From assembly GCA_013813775.1 (NCBI GenBank), contig JACCRE010000258.1, positions 1 to 35,534 of the forward strand: 35,534 nt of DNA, in the 5' to 3' direction. Made by a program: the position numbers and the translations under genes. This document shows, in pieces, positions 7,594 to 16,015 of the stretch (positions are counted from its first letter, which is position 1; each line of letters begins with the position of its first letter). The DNA is from Planctomycetaceae bacterium (GTDB taxonomy: Bacteria > Planctomycetota > Planctomycetia > Planctomycetales > Planctomycetaceae). The notes below the pieces were generated by a model, which was not told the origin of the DNA, made no database searches, and worked only from the letters and a program-made list of their open reading frames with translations.

Positions 7594-9141
7594 TTATATG
7601 ACTTTTTTGACAGCTTCAGCCTCTTTCCGAAGCTCAGCCTTTCGGATTTTTCCTGAGGCTGTTTTCGGGAGCGACATTCTAAATTCGACGGCACGTGGAA
7701 CCATATAATCTTCGAGTTGAGCTGCGCAATGTTGTTGGACTTGACGCACCGTCAATTCGCTCTCCTCAACGGGCACGATGAAGGCTTTCACGATGCTTCC
7801 AAAGACCGGATCGGGACTGCCAATGACTGCGGCTTCGGCGATCTGGGGCATTTGGTAGAGGATATCTTCGACTTCTTTCGGGCTGACCTTTTCGCCGCGA
7901 GTCTTTATGAGGTCATCTTTTCGAGCAACGTGATAGAGACGCCCCTCAGGATCACGTCTGAAAAGGTCGCCTGTCCACAGCACCCGCTCCCAAGAATGTC
8001 GTCCCCGCCTTACGACGGCCTCGGTAGCCACAGGATCTTCCCAATACCCCGCCATCACATTCGCGCCGCGGATAACGAGTTCGCCGACCTCTCCGGGCGC
8101 CACCGGTTCACCATTCTCGCTGACGATCCAAGCCTCGGTATTCGGGATCGCCTGACCGACCGAAAGCGGATGTTGGTCGTATTCGGCCGGATTGAGGTAA
8201 GTGCCGCGTACGCATTCAGTCATTCCATACATCGCAAACAGGTCCGCCTTTGGAAAAAGTTCACGAAGCCGTTTGCCGTGTGCCGGCGACAGCGCTGCAG
8301 CGGCATTTGTGATGTAGCGAAGTTGCGGGGCCGAGACGTCCGCGAGGTTCTTAAGGCCGAGGATCAACGACACCATGGTCGGCACAACCGGAAAGCCAGT
8401 GACGCAGTCGGAGCTGAGGCGCTGGAGAAACTTCTGCGGGTACGCGAAGTCACGCTCGAGAATCACGGTGCCGCCGCACATCACGCTGCAAAGCACCTGA
8501 TAGAGGCCATAGCTGAATGACAGCGGCAAGGCGCTCAGCACGACATCATCCTCGCTCGACCGGAGATAGGTGTTGATCGAGGAGACCGCCGCGTTTGCGT
8601 TCTGGTGGGTCATCATGACCCCTTTGGGTTCGCCGGTCGAACCGGAGGTAAAGCTCACGTACGCCAAATCGAGATCAATGCCTCCTCGATCGCATTTAGC
8701 TTCGCCCTGCTGTGCGACGGCGTCGCTCAATCTCGGTGCGGATGCATTTGGATTCGGACCCGCAACGTACATCGCCACGAGTCCCGGCACGTCCTGCAAC
8801 TCGTTCGCGGCTGGCAGCAGCCGCTGATGGATCACGAGGACTTTAGCGCGAAGTCTTTCGGCAATTCGCGCGAGCTTTCCCGCTTTTGTGGCCGGGTTGA
8901 CAAGACAAAACGCTGCCCCTGCCTTCAGAACGCCGTACAGCGCCGATACGGCTTCTAGGGAGTTGTCGACGCAGAGAACCACTCGATCGCCCGAGATCAC
9001 GCCACACGCCGCAAACAGTGCGGCGTGTCGTGCGGCGGCATCGTCAAGTTCGCGGTACGTCAGCCGACCTTCGTCGGCGATCAATGCGGCGCGATTAGGC
9101 GACCGACTCGCCATCGTCTCCAAATGTTCTTCGAGACGCAT
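7594..9141 (-). CDS. AMP-forming acyl-CoA/acyl-ACP ligase (EPS-associated)
   Basis: 515 residues from the ATG at 9141, which has an AAGGA ribosome-binding site five bases upstream. A TTG at 9201 in the same frame is weaker. It is an adenylate-forming (ANL) enzyme. The P-loop FTSGSTGEPKG lies near residue 162, YGMTE near 302, a WTGDLF hinge block is followed by KDDLIKTRGEKVSPKEVE, and the C-terminal PKTASGKIRK near 495 carries the adenylation lysine. It would activate a carboxylate as an acyl-adenylate and load it on CoA or a carrier protein. The ACP gene immediately upstream (9281-9556) is the obvious acceptor. Similar ligase/ACP pairs are known in exosortase-associated EPS loci. The substrate is unknown, and the pyridoxal-dependent decarboxylase often found beside such ligases is absent here. 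Confidence 0.92.
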   Translation of the reverse strand: MRLEEHLETMASRSPNRAALIADEGRLTYRELDDAAARHAALFAACGVISGDRVVLCVDNSLEAVSALYGVLKAGAAFCLVNPATKAGKLARIAERLRAKVLVIHQRLLPAANELQDVPGLVAMYVAGPNPNASAPRLSDAVAQQGEAKCDRGGIDLDLAYVSFTSGSTGEPKGVMMTHQNANAAVSSINTYLRSSEDDVVLSALPLSFSYGLYQVLCSVMCGGTVILERDFAYPQKFLQRLSSDCVTGFPVVPTMVSLILGLKNLADVSAPQLRYITNAAAALSPAHGKRLRELFPKADLFAMYGMTECVRGTYLNPAEYDQHPLSVGQAIPNTEAWIVSENGEPVAPGEVGELVIRGANVMAGYWEDPVATEAVVRRGRHSWERVLWTGDLFRRDPEGRLYHVARKDDLIKTRGEKVSPKEVEDILYQMPQIAEAAVIGSPDPVFGSIVKAFIVPVEESELTVRQVQQHCAAQLEDYMVPRAVEFRMSLPKTASGKIRKAELRKEAEAVKKVI

Positions 9142-9280
9142 ACCGATCCTTGTCTTGCTGTCCCTTTGAGGGGACACCGCTGATTCAACGATTGAGCTCA
9201 ACTAACTTCCAAAGCCGGGTGGCTGGTCGCGAGCCAGGCCCGATCTCCCCGATTCAGCGAGAGTCACCGCAGACGGTTTC

Positions 9281-9556
9281 TCAGGACGCAGCAGCGGTTT
9301 TCCGCATTACATAATCTGTAATGCGATCCACCGTATCGAGGTTCTCCGGCAGGACTTCTTCATCCTTGACCTGGATGTCGTAGGTCTCTTCCAAAAACGT
9401 GACTAAGGACATCACGCCGAAGGAGTCGACGATTCCAGCATCTTTGAGCGATTCAGCGTCATCAAGGACGTCCACGGATTCGTTGAACCCGAAGGACTCG
9501 GAGAAGAACTTCCGGAGGTCGCTTTTGATCTTGGATCGTTGCCGGTCGGCATTCAT
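9281..9556 (-). CDS. Acyl carrier protein
   Basis: 91 residues, acidic and helical, of typical ACP size. The phosphopantetheine attachment serine is S45 in AGIVDSFGVMSL, matching the D-S-x-G-x-x-x-L pattern. The segment EETYDIQVKDEEV corresponds to helix III. It lies 17 nt after the hexapeptide acyltransferase and 139 nt before the AMP ligase in the same direction, so it is probably the carrier linking the two. It would need a 4'-phosphopantetheinyl transferase encoded elsewhere. It is unlikely to be the housekeeping fatty-acid ACP because of its context and divergent sequence. Confidence 0.93.
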   Translation of the reverse strand: MNADRQRSKIKSDLRKFFSESFGFNESVDVLDDAESLKDAGIVDSFGVMSLVTFLEETYDIQVKDEEVLPENLDTVDRITDYVMRKTAAAS

Positions 9557-9573
9557 ATTTCGACTCGCTCTTC

Positions 9574-10380
9574 CTAGTTTATGGAGCCGGCCTGATCACG
9601 ATGTAAAACCTGCGCGCGGTCTTTCGCCGACACGTCGACTGCCAATACCGTATCTGCTGAATCGGTGGACACGCTATCCGCCAGCTTCAGCGTCCCAATC
9701 CGGCGAGCCGGATTGCCAGCGACTACCGTAAAAGGGAGTACATTGCTGACGACGACCGAACCTGCCGAAACGATACTGCCTTCGCCGATCGTAACGCCGG
9801 GGAACACCGTCACCCGTCGCCCGAGCCAGACGTTGTCCTCGATGGTTACCGGCCGGACCTCGTCATCGGACGATGGACGGCCCGCCTTCCGAGCCTCAGG
9901 TTCAGAGGCATGGCCGCTAGCGTCGAAAATGAACACGTCCGAAGCGATCCGACAATGAGAGCCAATCGTGATCCTCTTGCCAACGGTGAACCTTGAGTTG
10001 TGGCTAACGTTTGTGTGACTTCCAATCAGAAGCGTCGGCGTATCAACGTATCGGGCGGCAAAGTTAATCGAACACTTTCCGTCCAGCTTCGTGTTGTCTC
10101 CAATGACAATTCGCCCACGTCCCTGTATCCAGTGAATGTAGGGCCCCGTACGAACGCCAGTACCGTATTCGTCGCAATAGGCCTTGAAGAGCGGTTCGCA
10201 TATAAAGACACGCATGAAAAAGTGATGCATTTCGCGTGCTAAGATAAAAAGCCACAACGCCGGCCTCACGAGAACACGAGGCGCCGGCAGGCTGAAACAC
10301 CGCACTTTACGATAGAGCGAGCGAGCCATCTTCGCGAACGGATCGTCCGAAAGTGCTAGTCGCCTTGTCAGCTTTGACAT
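9574..10380 (-). CDS. Left-handed beta-helix (hexapeptide) acyltransferase
   Basis: 268 residues. The ATG at 10380 shares one base with the TGA of the upstream glycosyltransferase (TGATG); a TTG one codon earlier is less likely. The N-terminal ~60 residues are basic and hydrophobic. Then follow repeated hexapeptide units: GRIVIGDNTKL, LLIGSHTNV, ITIGSHCRI, VTIEDNVWLGRRVTVFPGVTIGEGSIVSAGSVV, ending FTVVAGNPARRIG. An insertion loop with His (DASGHASEPEARK) fits the catalytic loop of maltose/galactoside O-acetyltransferase relatives. It probably O- or N-acylates a sugar using acetyl-CoA or an acyl-ACP, and the neighbouring ACP makes the latter worth considering. The C-terminal ~45 residues after the helix are unique. 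Confidence 0.9.
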   Translation of the reverse strand: MSKLTRRLALSDDPFAKMARSLYRKVRCFSLPAPRVLVRPALWLFILAREMHHFFMRVFICEPLFKAYCDEYGTGVRTGPYIHWIQGRGRIVIGDNTKLDGKCSINFAARYVDTPTLLIGSHTNVSHNSRFTVGKRITIGSHCRIASDVFIFDASGHASEPEARKAGRPSSDDEVRPVTIEDNVWLGRRVTVFPGVTIGEGSIVSAGSVVVSNVLPFTVVAGNPARRIGTLKLADSVSTDSADTVLAVDVSAKDRAQVLHRDQAGSIN

Positions 10381-11669
10381 CAAACCGCCCTTGGAGCGAA
10401 ACAGGCATCGCTTCTATTAAATGGCTTGGCTTGGCTCGCCGTGCCAGTGACTCTCCGCAGTACTGCCGCCAACTGCTGTGCACTTTCGGCACGTGTGAAT
10501 CTACCGTTGAAACAGGCTTCTCTTGGCCCAGTATCTAGAGTCTCGCCGGAGGTTAGATTCACGAGCAGATCGATTAGAGCGCGTTGGACCCCAGGCACAC
10601 TCGCCGGATTGGCGATGCAATGTCGCATGCCGCTCTCACGGAGGACCCAGGCAGAATCACTTTCTTGTTCCACGAGTGCTAAAACGGGTCGCTGACAGCC
10701 GATGTATTCGTAAAGCTTCGCAGGCACTCCTGCCTGTCGGCCAGCGCTGTCGAGCAATAGTAAAATCCCGGCGTCTACCATTCGTTGTTTCGCGTCTGCG
10801 TAGGGCAGGTGCTCCACGACGTCGACGATGTCGTCGCAGCCGCGGTTCTTGATTTCCCCAAGCAAATCGAGCCCGCTCCATTTGTGGCGACCGAGAAAAG
10901 CGACTCTAAACTCAGGCAAGCCCAAATCCGACGCGTCCTTTATGGACGCGATCGCGTCGAGCAGCGGCCTTGGATCGCGACCCGCGTAAAGCTCGCCCGC
11001 ATGAAGAATGGTGATCGGCGAATGAGGCGATACTTGAATCGTCGGAGGCGGGATCGCTTCAGGATCATACCCATTGGTGATCGTGACGAGCTTGTCTGCT
11101 ATGTCCGGATAGGCTTCGGCAAGAACCTGCTGCGCCAAAGGCGCGTTGGCCACGACCGCATCCGCGCCTCGCAAGACTTTCGCTTCGAGGCGGGCCGCGA
11201 AACGTTTCATTCCGCGCGCCGCGCCGTCGCCGACCCAGGGGTCGCGAAAGTCCGCAACCCACGGCAATCCCACCTTCCGCTTGAGCGCAAGTCCAAGCAG
11301 ATGCACGCTGTGAGGTGGGCTCGAAGTCACGATGGCGTCGATTTGCCGTTCCGCAATGATCCTGCGACACGACTCGTACGCCGATCTCTGCCAAGACCAG
11401 GATTTATCGAGAATGCCGGCGGCTCGGAGCCCTCTGTCGATCAATGCCGGGACGCGTCCTCCGGGAGGCGCGATGTACGTCACATTGCATTCGGATGGGA
11501 TTAGTGCGGCGAGCGAAGGATCTTGAGGCTCCGCTCGCACGGGCGTCCGAGCGACAACCGACGCCTCCCAACCGAACTTTGGCAAATGACGTGAAAATCC
11601 CAGCAGTCGAAACGAGCCGCTCGCGGCTGTCGGGGGGAAGTGAGGACAGATGAGGAGGACGCGGGGCAT
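10380..11669 (-). CDS. Glycosyltransferase family 4-like
   Basis: 429 residues. It begins MPRVLLICPHFPPTAASGSFRL, followed by ADFRDPWVGDG near residue 145 and ITNGYDPEAI near 200. A C-terminal donor domain contains ITILHAGELYAGRDPRPLL, VVEHLPYADAKQRM and a KLYEYIGCQRPVLALV block in place of the commoner EGxPxxxLEA motif. This matches the WbuB/ADFRDPW-type glycosyltransferases of O-antigen and EPS clusters. It overlaps the next gene by a single base, so the two are probably coupled. The donor sugar is unknown. Confidence 0.9.
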   Translation of the reverse strand: MPRVLLICPHFPPTAASGSFRLLGFSRHLPKFGWEASVVARTPVRAEPQDPSLAALIPSECNVTYIAPPGGRVPALIDRGLRAAGILDKSWSWQRSAYESCRRIIAERQIDAIVTSSPPHSVHLLGLALKRKVGLPWVADFRDPWVGDGAARGMKRFAARLEAKVLRGADAVVANAPLAQQVLAEAYPDIADKLVTITNGYDPEAIPPPTIQVSPHSPITILHAGELYAGRDPRPLLDAIASIKDASDLGLPEFRVAFLGRHKWSGLDLLGEIKNRGCDDIVDVVEHLPYADAKQRMVDAGILLLLDSAGRQAGVPAKLYEYIGCQRPVLALVEQESDSAWVLRESGMRHCIANPASVPGVQRALIDLLVNLTSGETLDTGPREACFNGRFTRAESAQQLAAVLRRVTGTASQAKPFNRSDACFAPRAV

Positions 11670-11721
11670 TTTCTATTCTGCAGTAATTCGTGATGCAACA
11701 ATAAAAGGCTCGTTGGCAGCA

Positions 11722-12561
11722 TTACTGCCATCTCTTGCGCTCCGATGTCGCGAGGAGGCACAGAGGATCACGCTTGAGAGCCTCAAGCATGTGATCCCGG
11801 AAATGCCTGGCGTCAATCAAGAGTAATCTCGCTTCGCAGCAGTACTCCGCAACGGCAATGCCGCTGCTGAGAAGTGACTCGGTCACCTCCGTGAAACATC
11901 GTGCGACATGGGGCCGATGCAAAGGAATCGAAATCGAATGGCTCGTCATGGAATCATCAATCAGCGTGAATGTCTCAGTCGCATCTCCCATGAGGTAAGG
12001 CACGCTCGCAAACGCCTCGACGGTATGAAAGCAGGTATTCGATGCGCCACCCACACCCAAAAGAAGGATTTGCCCCGGCCCATCTAATAATTTCGCATAA
12101 GGACTCCCCTCGCCGCAGGGCGTCATACACCGCTCGTGTTCAGATCTGAAGAACTCGCTTCCAGGCCCCAGCGCCGCGATCGAATGAGTGGGATGAAGGC
12201 TTCGGTTCACTCCGGAGGATTTTCTGAAGGCCTCTGCGATTGCGCCCACACAACTTGGCGTCGTGCGAACGTCGAACGTTCTTTCGCCTGCACTGACGGC
12301 CTCCCAGCTATGGGCCGGCATCAGTAGCGTCCCCTCGACACCAAGAGTTTCAGTCAGAGCGTTGATGACCGAGGGGGAGCCGGCTGGAACATAGCCAAGG
12401 CGAGAAAGTGAACTGTGCACCAAGAGGGTTCCACCCTCTTTCACGCCGAGTTGACGAAGGCTTGCGACGATACGATGACGCGTCGCCCACTTGTTTCGAA
12501 GAGGCAACAGGGAACGCTTGACGCGCCGCCTGCCGGATCGGATCAAATGCGTAACGTTCAT
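11722..12561 (-). CDS. AAC(3)-family N-acetyltransferase
   Basis: 279 residues, the usual length of the aminoglycoside 3-N-acetyltransferase fold. Typical blocks are GTLLVHSSLSRLGYV (~residue 40), GTLLMPAHSW, the conserved SLHPTHSIAALGPGS with its histidines, GSPYAKLLDGPGQILLLGVG and NTCFHTVEAF. The family transfers acetyl from acetyl-CoA to an amine. In polysaccharide loci its members are thought to acetylate amino sugars rather than antibiotics. It starts 16 nt after the fused oxidoreductase-aminotransferase, so the obvious substrate is the amine that enzyme creates. I see no reason to call it a drug-resistance gene. Confidence 0.88.
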   Translation of the reverse strand: MNVTHLIRSGRRRVKRSLLPLRNKWATRHRIVASLRQLGVKEGGTLLVHSSLSRLGYVPAGSPSVINALTETLGVEGTLLMPAHSWEAVSAGERTFDVRTTPSCVGAIAEAFRKSSGVNRSLHPTHSIAALGPGSEFFRSEHERCMTPCGEGSPYAKLLDGPGQILLLGVGGASNTCFHTVEAFASVPYLMGDATETFTLIDDSMTSHSISIPLHRPHVARCFTEVTESLLSSGIAVAEYCCEARLLLIDARHFRDHMLEALKRDPLCLLATSERKRWQ

Positions 12562-12577
12562 AAGAGGTGACTGCGAT

Positions 12578-14950
12578 CTAGGCCGGAACTGGCGACAACT
12601 GTGGCTTGCCCACGGCCAGCTTGGCGGACTGCTGTGACTCTCGAGCCGCTTCGGAGATTTTCTTCACCGCGAGCGCAATCCCCTCGACATGTCGCTGCTC
12701 AACTCGGTCGCTCCAGAAGATCAGGACGGAGCGTTCGAGAAACTCTTGCATCCCCGGGTAATCGGCGACAAGTGGCGGACGCAGGTCTGAGTTGAGATAT
12801 GCCGGGTATCCGGTGTTTTCCCCCGAACGCGCCAAGGTGAACATGTCTTCGCTGAAGAGAGGTCGCTTCAGATAGCCGTGCTTCGCCTGCACCCCCTCGC
12901 TTCTCAGCAGTTCGACAACCTGGCTTGTGGATATGCCAAGCAACTGTTCGTCGACGTTGAAGTGGAACATCCACCATGCCGGTCGCGACTCGAAGTCGTC
13001 GGTAGGCAGGATGATGCCGGGAAGCTTCGCCAGCCGTTCGGCTAGGGCGTGGGCTTGGGTCCGCCTGGCACGGATCAAATCGGAGAGGCGAGCGATCTGC
13101 GCTCGGGCAACGGCACCTTGAAGTTCCGTCATCCGGTAATTCATTCCAAAGAACAGGTGGGCTCGTCCACCTCCAGCGCGATCCCAGCCTTTGTCGATGA
13201 AGAACGCAGCACGCTTGTGATGATCCGGCTGGTTGACGAGCGTGACTCCTCCGTCCCCGCAAGTCACTTGCTTCGATTGCTGAAAGCTGAAACAACCGAA
13301 ATCACCGAACGTGCCAACTCGCTTACCTTTGTACTCTGCAAGATGAGCCTGAGCACAATCCTCGATCAATGCGATGTTTCGACTTCGCAGGAGTTCGCAG
13401 ATCGGGTCAAGATCGGCTGGACGCCCGAAAAGATGCACCAAAATGACGGCTTTGGTACGAGGCGTTATTGCCGCTGCAATAGACTCTCGCGTCAGGTTTC
13501 CGCTGACCGGATCAATGTCTGCAAAGACCGGGGTGCAGTTACAGGCGAGAATCGGGATGACTGTTCCCATGTCTGACACCGGTGTCGTGATCACTTCGTC
13601 GCCGGCGCGGAGATTCAAGGCTCCAAGAGCCACATGCACAGCGGATGTCCCTGAAGTCGACGCTACGGCGTGCGGAGCACCGTAATCACGTGCAAACCTG
13701 CGTTCGAAATCTCGAACCACGCGCCCCTCCGTGGAACTTAACTGCTTCGAACGGAGGACGTCAGCCACACCGCGCGCTTCGGCAAGGCCGATATGGGGCG
13801 CGGTTGAAAACCAGCGGCCCAGCGCCCGCTTACCGCCGTTGATGGCGAGATCGCGGCTAGTGGGCCAAGTGGCGGAAGTTGGACTTGTTGCGGTGTCTGA
13901 TGATTGTTCGAGACCGAAAAGCGTCGCCATGACATCGCTCTTGTTTGGCGACGGCATCTTGATGGGCCCGCCGACAGCAGCCGATTCATAGAGACCAACG
14001 ATGACTCGGGCGGATTCCGCCGCAGTCACTCCATCGGCGTCGTAGTTCGGCCGTCGTCCGCGCACCCATTCGATGAATTCCCCGAACTGTCTATTACGGT
14101 AAAGCGCCTGATCAGCCTTTCCGATCATGGGATCTGCATGAGGAAGCTTCAGCACCTCCGGTCCGACGGTGATCGTCTCCTTCAGTCCCTCAACCTCGAT
14201 TTCGAAGAAGCTTGGCGCGAGAGCGCCAGTGACGAACGTGACACGAACGCCTCCTTGAAACTCAACGTAGCCGGACGCGCTTTGCTCGACGGGCAAACCA
14301 CGATCCATGACATAATTGCGCCGATCGCAGTCACAGAAGATCTCGGTGACGGGACGATCACTCAACAAAAAACGGACGGTATCGAAAAGGTGCGGACCAT
14401 TATTCGCGAGGCTGCTACGAATATGCGCACGTACGTGGGTGACTTCGCCGATGGCGCCGGATCGAATTGCGGCTCGAGCACGTACGAAGTTTGGGTGGAA
14501 TCGGTATTGGTGACCACACGCGAGCTTAATGCCAAATTCAGAGCAAATGGCGAGCATCGAATCCAGATGCTCGCCCTGAAGCGCCAACGGCTTCTCGCAC
14601 ATGACGCCCTTAACACCCATGCGGGCGGCGTCAAGCAACACGTCCCGATGCGACTGCGGCCATGTGCAAATGCTCACGATGTCGGGCTTGGCGTCAATGA
14701 GCATCCTCGTATGCTCAACGTAAGTCCGTAGCCACTGACGACGGGCGGCGGCCCGCCCCAGGCGTTCAGGACTTAGGTCACTTACCGCGACAAGATGTGT
14801 CGACGCGAGATCCCCGAATGCGTCAGCATGATCTGGGCCGATGCCGCCAAAGCCGATGATTCCCACGCGTAACGGTCGACGCGCCCAGATTGACTTCCTC
14901 AGCATCTCTCGACGAATACGGTTTTTCACGCGACGTGTCAGCGAGCCCAT
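12578..14950 (-). CDS. Fused Gfo/Idh/MocA oxidoreductase - DegT/DnrJ/EryC1/StrS aminotransferase
   Basis: 790 residues, two complete enzymes in one chain. Residues ~26-345 form a Gfo/Idh/MocA NAD(P)-dependent dehydrogenase: Rossmann GFGGIG (33-38), CEKPL with K120, GHQYRFHP, then the second alpha/beta domain. After a Ser/Thr-rich linker (~346-370), residues ~371-770 are a PLP aminotransferase of the DegT/StrS class: SGTSAVHVAL, EDCAQAH, the Schiff-base lysine K560 in FQQSKQVTCGDGG, and GMNYRMTELQGAVARAQ. Together they could oxidise a hydroxyl and replace it by an amine, as WbpB plus WbpE do for UDP-GlcNAcA, or as inosose dehydrogenase plus aminotransferase do for aminocyclitols. No stop or frame change lies in the linker. 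It is the first gene after the terminator at 15162. The ATG has a weak AAGAG site. Confidence 0.93.
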   Translation of the reverse strand: MGSLTRRVKNRIRREMLRKSIWARRPLRVGIIGFGGIGPDHADAFGDLASTHLVAVSDLSPERLGRAAARRQWLRTYVEHTRMLIDAKPDIVSICTWPQSHRDVLLDAARMGVKGVMCEKPLALQGEHLDSMLAICSEFGIKLACGHQYRFHPNFVRARAAIRSGAIGEVTHVRAHIRSSLANNGPHLFDTVRFLLSDRPVTEIFCDCDRRNYVMDRGLPVEQSASGYVEFQGGVRVTFVTGALAPSFFEIEVEGLKETITVGPEVLKLPHADPMIGKADQALYRNRQFGEFIEWVRGRRPNYDADGVTAAESARVIVGLYESAAVGGPIKMPSPNKSDVMATLFGLEQSSDTATSPTSATWPTSRDLAINGGKRALGRWFSTAPHIGLAEARGVADVLRSKQLSSTEGRVVRDFERRFARDYGAPHAVASTSGTSAVHVALGALNLRAGDEVITTPVSDMGTVIPILACNCTPVFADIDPVSGNLTRESIAAAITPRTKAVILVHLFGRPADLDPICELLRSRNIALIEDCAQAHLAEYKGKRVGTFGDFGCFSFQQSKQVTCGDGGVTLVNQPDHHKRAAFFIDKGWDRAGGGRAHLFFGMNYRMTELQGAVARAQIARLSDLIRARRTQAHALAERLAKLPGIILPTDDFESRPAWWMFHFNVDEQLLGISTSQVVELLRSEGVQAKHGYLKRPLFSEDMFTLARSGENTGYPAYLNSDLRPPLVADYPGMQEFLERSVLIFWSDRVEQRHVEGIALAVKKISEAARESQQSAKLAVGKPQLSPVPA

Positions 14951-15255
14951 GTTTTATCTCTTGTCGTTTCGACTTGAAGAGGCCGTGTCCACAGTACCAA
15001 ACGATGAAGGTCGATAGATCAAAGTGTCTCGCTACAACTGTTTCAGGAACGGCTGTCGGTTTTGAGCACGTCGAAACGTCAGAAAAGCCAAGGTTTATAG
15101 AAGTAGTTTCAAAACTTGAAGGGATGGCTGAGCAAGGAGTTGCGCACCGAGCGTGTTTTCGAAAAACGCAGGAAACCCTGCGAATCAAACCGGTCAAAAC
15201 CATTCTGAGCGATCGAACATAAGTGTTCTGAAACTTCCTCTAGCCTACATGCTCG
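14951..15255. other. 305-nt intergenic gap between two transcription blocks
   Basis: I see no convincing gene here, and the small open frames have no recognisable domain. Besides the terminator listed separately, a TATAAA (minus strand, 15099-15094) could be a -10 box for the fusion gene, but no good -35 box is properly spaced. The stretch is richer in A+T than the flanking genes. It is the longest gap in the minus-strand cluster. Confidence 0.4.
15162..15182 (-). terminator. Intrinsic terminator, minus strand
   Basis: Read on the minus strand, a perfect 6-bp GC-rich stem CGCAGG/CCTGCG with a 4-nt loop (15182-15167) is followed at once by TTTTT (15166-15162). It lies 74 nt past the stop of the acyltransferase gene at 15256 and before the fusion gene at 14950, so it divides the minus-strand cluster into two transcription blocks. 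Confidence 0.65.
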
Positions 15256-15945
15256 TCAAACATTCCGAAAACAGCTGTAGATCGGACCCGACGATGAAAG
15301 CGATGTTGGTGGTGGTGACTCGATCGCGGATGACTCGCGCCGTCCAATCGGTCTTGCTGGAATACCCGCTACCACCGTAAACGGCTCTGTGTCCTTGGTC
15401 ACTACGGCTCCCGCGGCAACGACCGTTCCGCGCCGAATCGAAACGCCAGGAAGGATGATAGCACCGGCGCCGATCCAAGAGTCTGCCTCTATAATAACCG
15501 GCGAGTATGTGTAACCTTGGGATGCAATCGTCTTGCACGACGAACGATAAGTATGGTTTTGCGACCAGAGGAAACATCCCGGGCCGATCAAAACATTGTC
15601 TTCGATGGTCACGCCACCGCCCGCGTTTATCTGTGTGCCGGATGTGATTCCAACATTTGTTCCGATCAGAAGCCGCTCGGGATGGTAGACGATCACATTC
15701 TCAAGTACCCGCGTAGACGGACCGGCGTGAAATCCGTAGAAACTGCGCCGCATCCAGCAGCCAATTTCGCCCGGCACAAACTGTAGTACGCAGCGACGCC
15801 AAGCCGTAAACTCCCGCTCGGTGCGAGTCAATAAATGCTGTATGATTGTGGATAGCTTATGCACAGAGGACGGATGCGGGGCAAAGGGTTCGAAGGCGGC
15901 AATGTTTGAACGACTGCTGTAAAAAGAATTGCTTTGTCGAGCCAT
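15256..15945 (-). CDS. Hexapeptide-repeat acyltransferase (WbbJ/CatB-like)
   Basis: 229 residues. The first ~85 residues are non-repetitive. From residue ~90 a left-handed beta-helix is evident: LLIGTNVGI, VTIEDNVLIGPG, an NHTY loop holding the likely catalytic histidine, then VIIEADSWIGAGAIILPGVSIRRGTVVAAGAVV and the terminal FTVVAGIPARPIG. This is the standard layout of O-acetyltransferases that decorate LPS or EPS sugars. A Ser/Pro-rich tail follows. It is the last gene before the terminator at 15162 and follows the flippase by 70 nt. Acetyl-CoA is the usual donor, and the acceptor is unknown. Confidence 0.9.
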   Translation of the reverse strand: MARQSNSFYSSRSNIAAFEPFAPHPSSVHKLSTIIQHLLTRTEREFTAWRRCVLQFVPGEIGCWMRRSFYGFHAGPSTRVLENVIVYHPERLLIGTNVGITSGTQINAGGGVTIEDNVLIGPGCFLWSQNHTYRSSCKTIASQGYTYSPVIIEADSWIGAGAIILPGVSIRRGTVVAAGAVVTKDTEPFTVVAGIPARPIGRRESSAIESPPPTSLSSSGPIYSCFRNV

Positions 15946-16015
15946 AACTCAAAACAGTGATTGCTGGCCACGCTGCCCGGAAGTGCCACTAAGATGGACG
16001 ACCTATTGCCCAGGC

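Noticed and set aside
11722-12561. Aminoglycoside resistance gene
   Set aside because: The fold is AAC(3), but the gene is embedded in an EPS operon directly after an amine-forming enzyme, so a sugar or cyclitol amine is the likelier substrate.
14823-15203. 126-residue minus-strand frame upstream of and overlapping the fusion gene
   Set aside because: It has no signal, domain or ribosome-binding site, crosses the terminator stem region and overlaps the well-supported fusion gene start in another frame.
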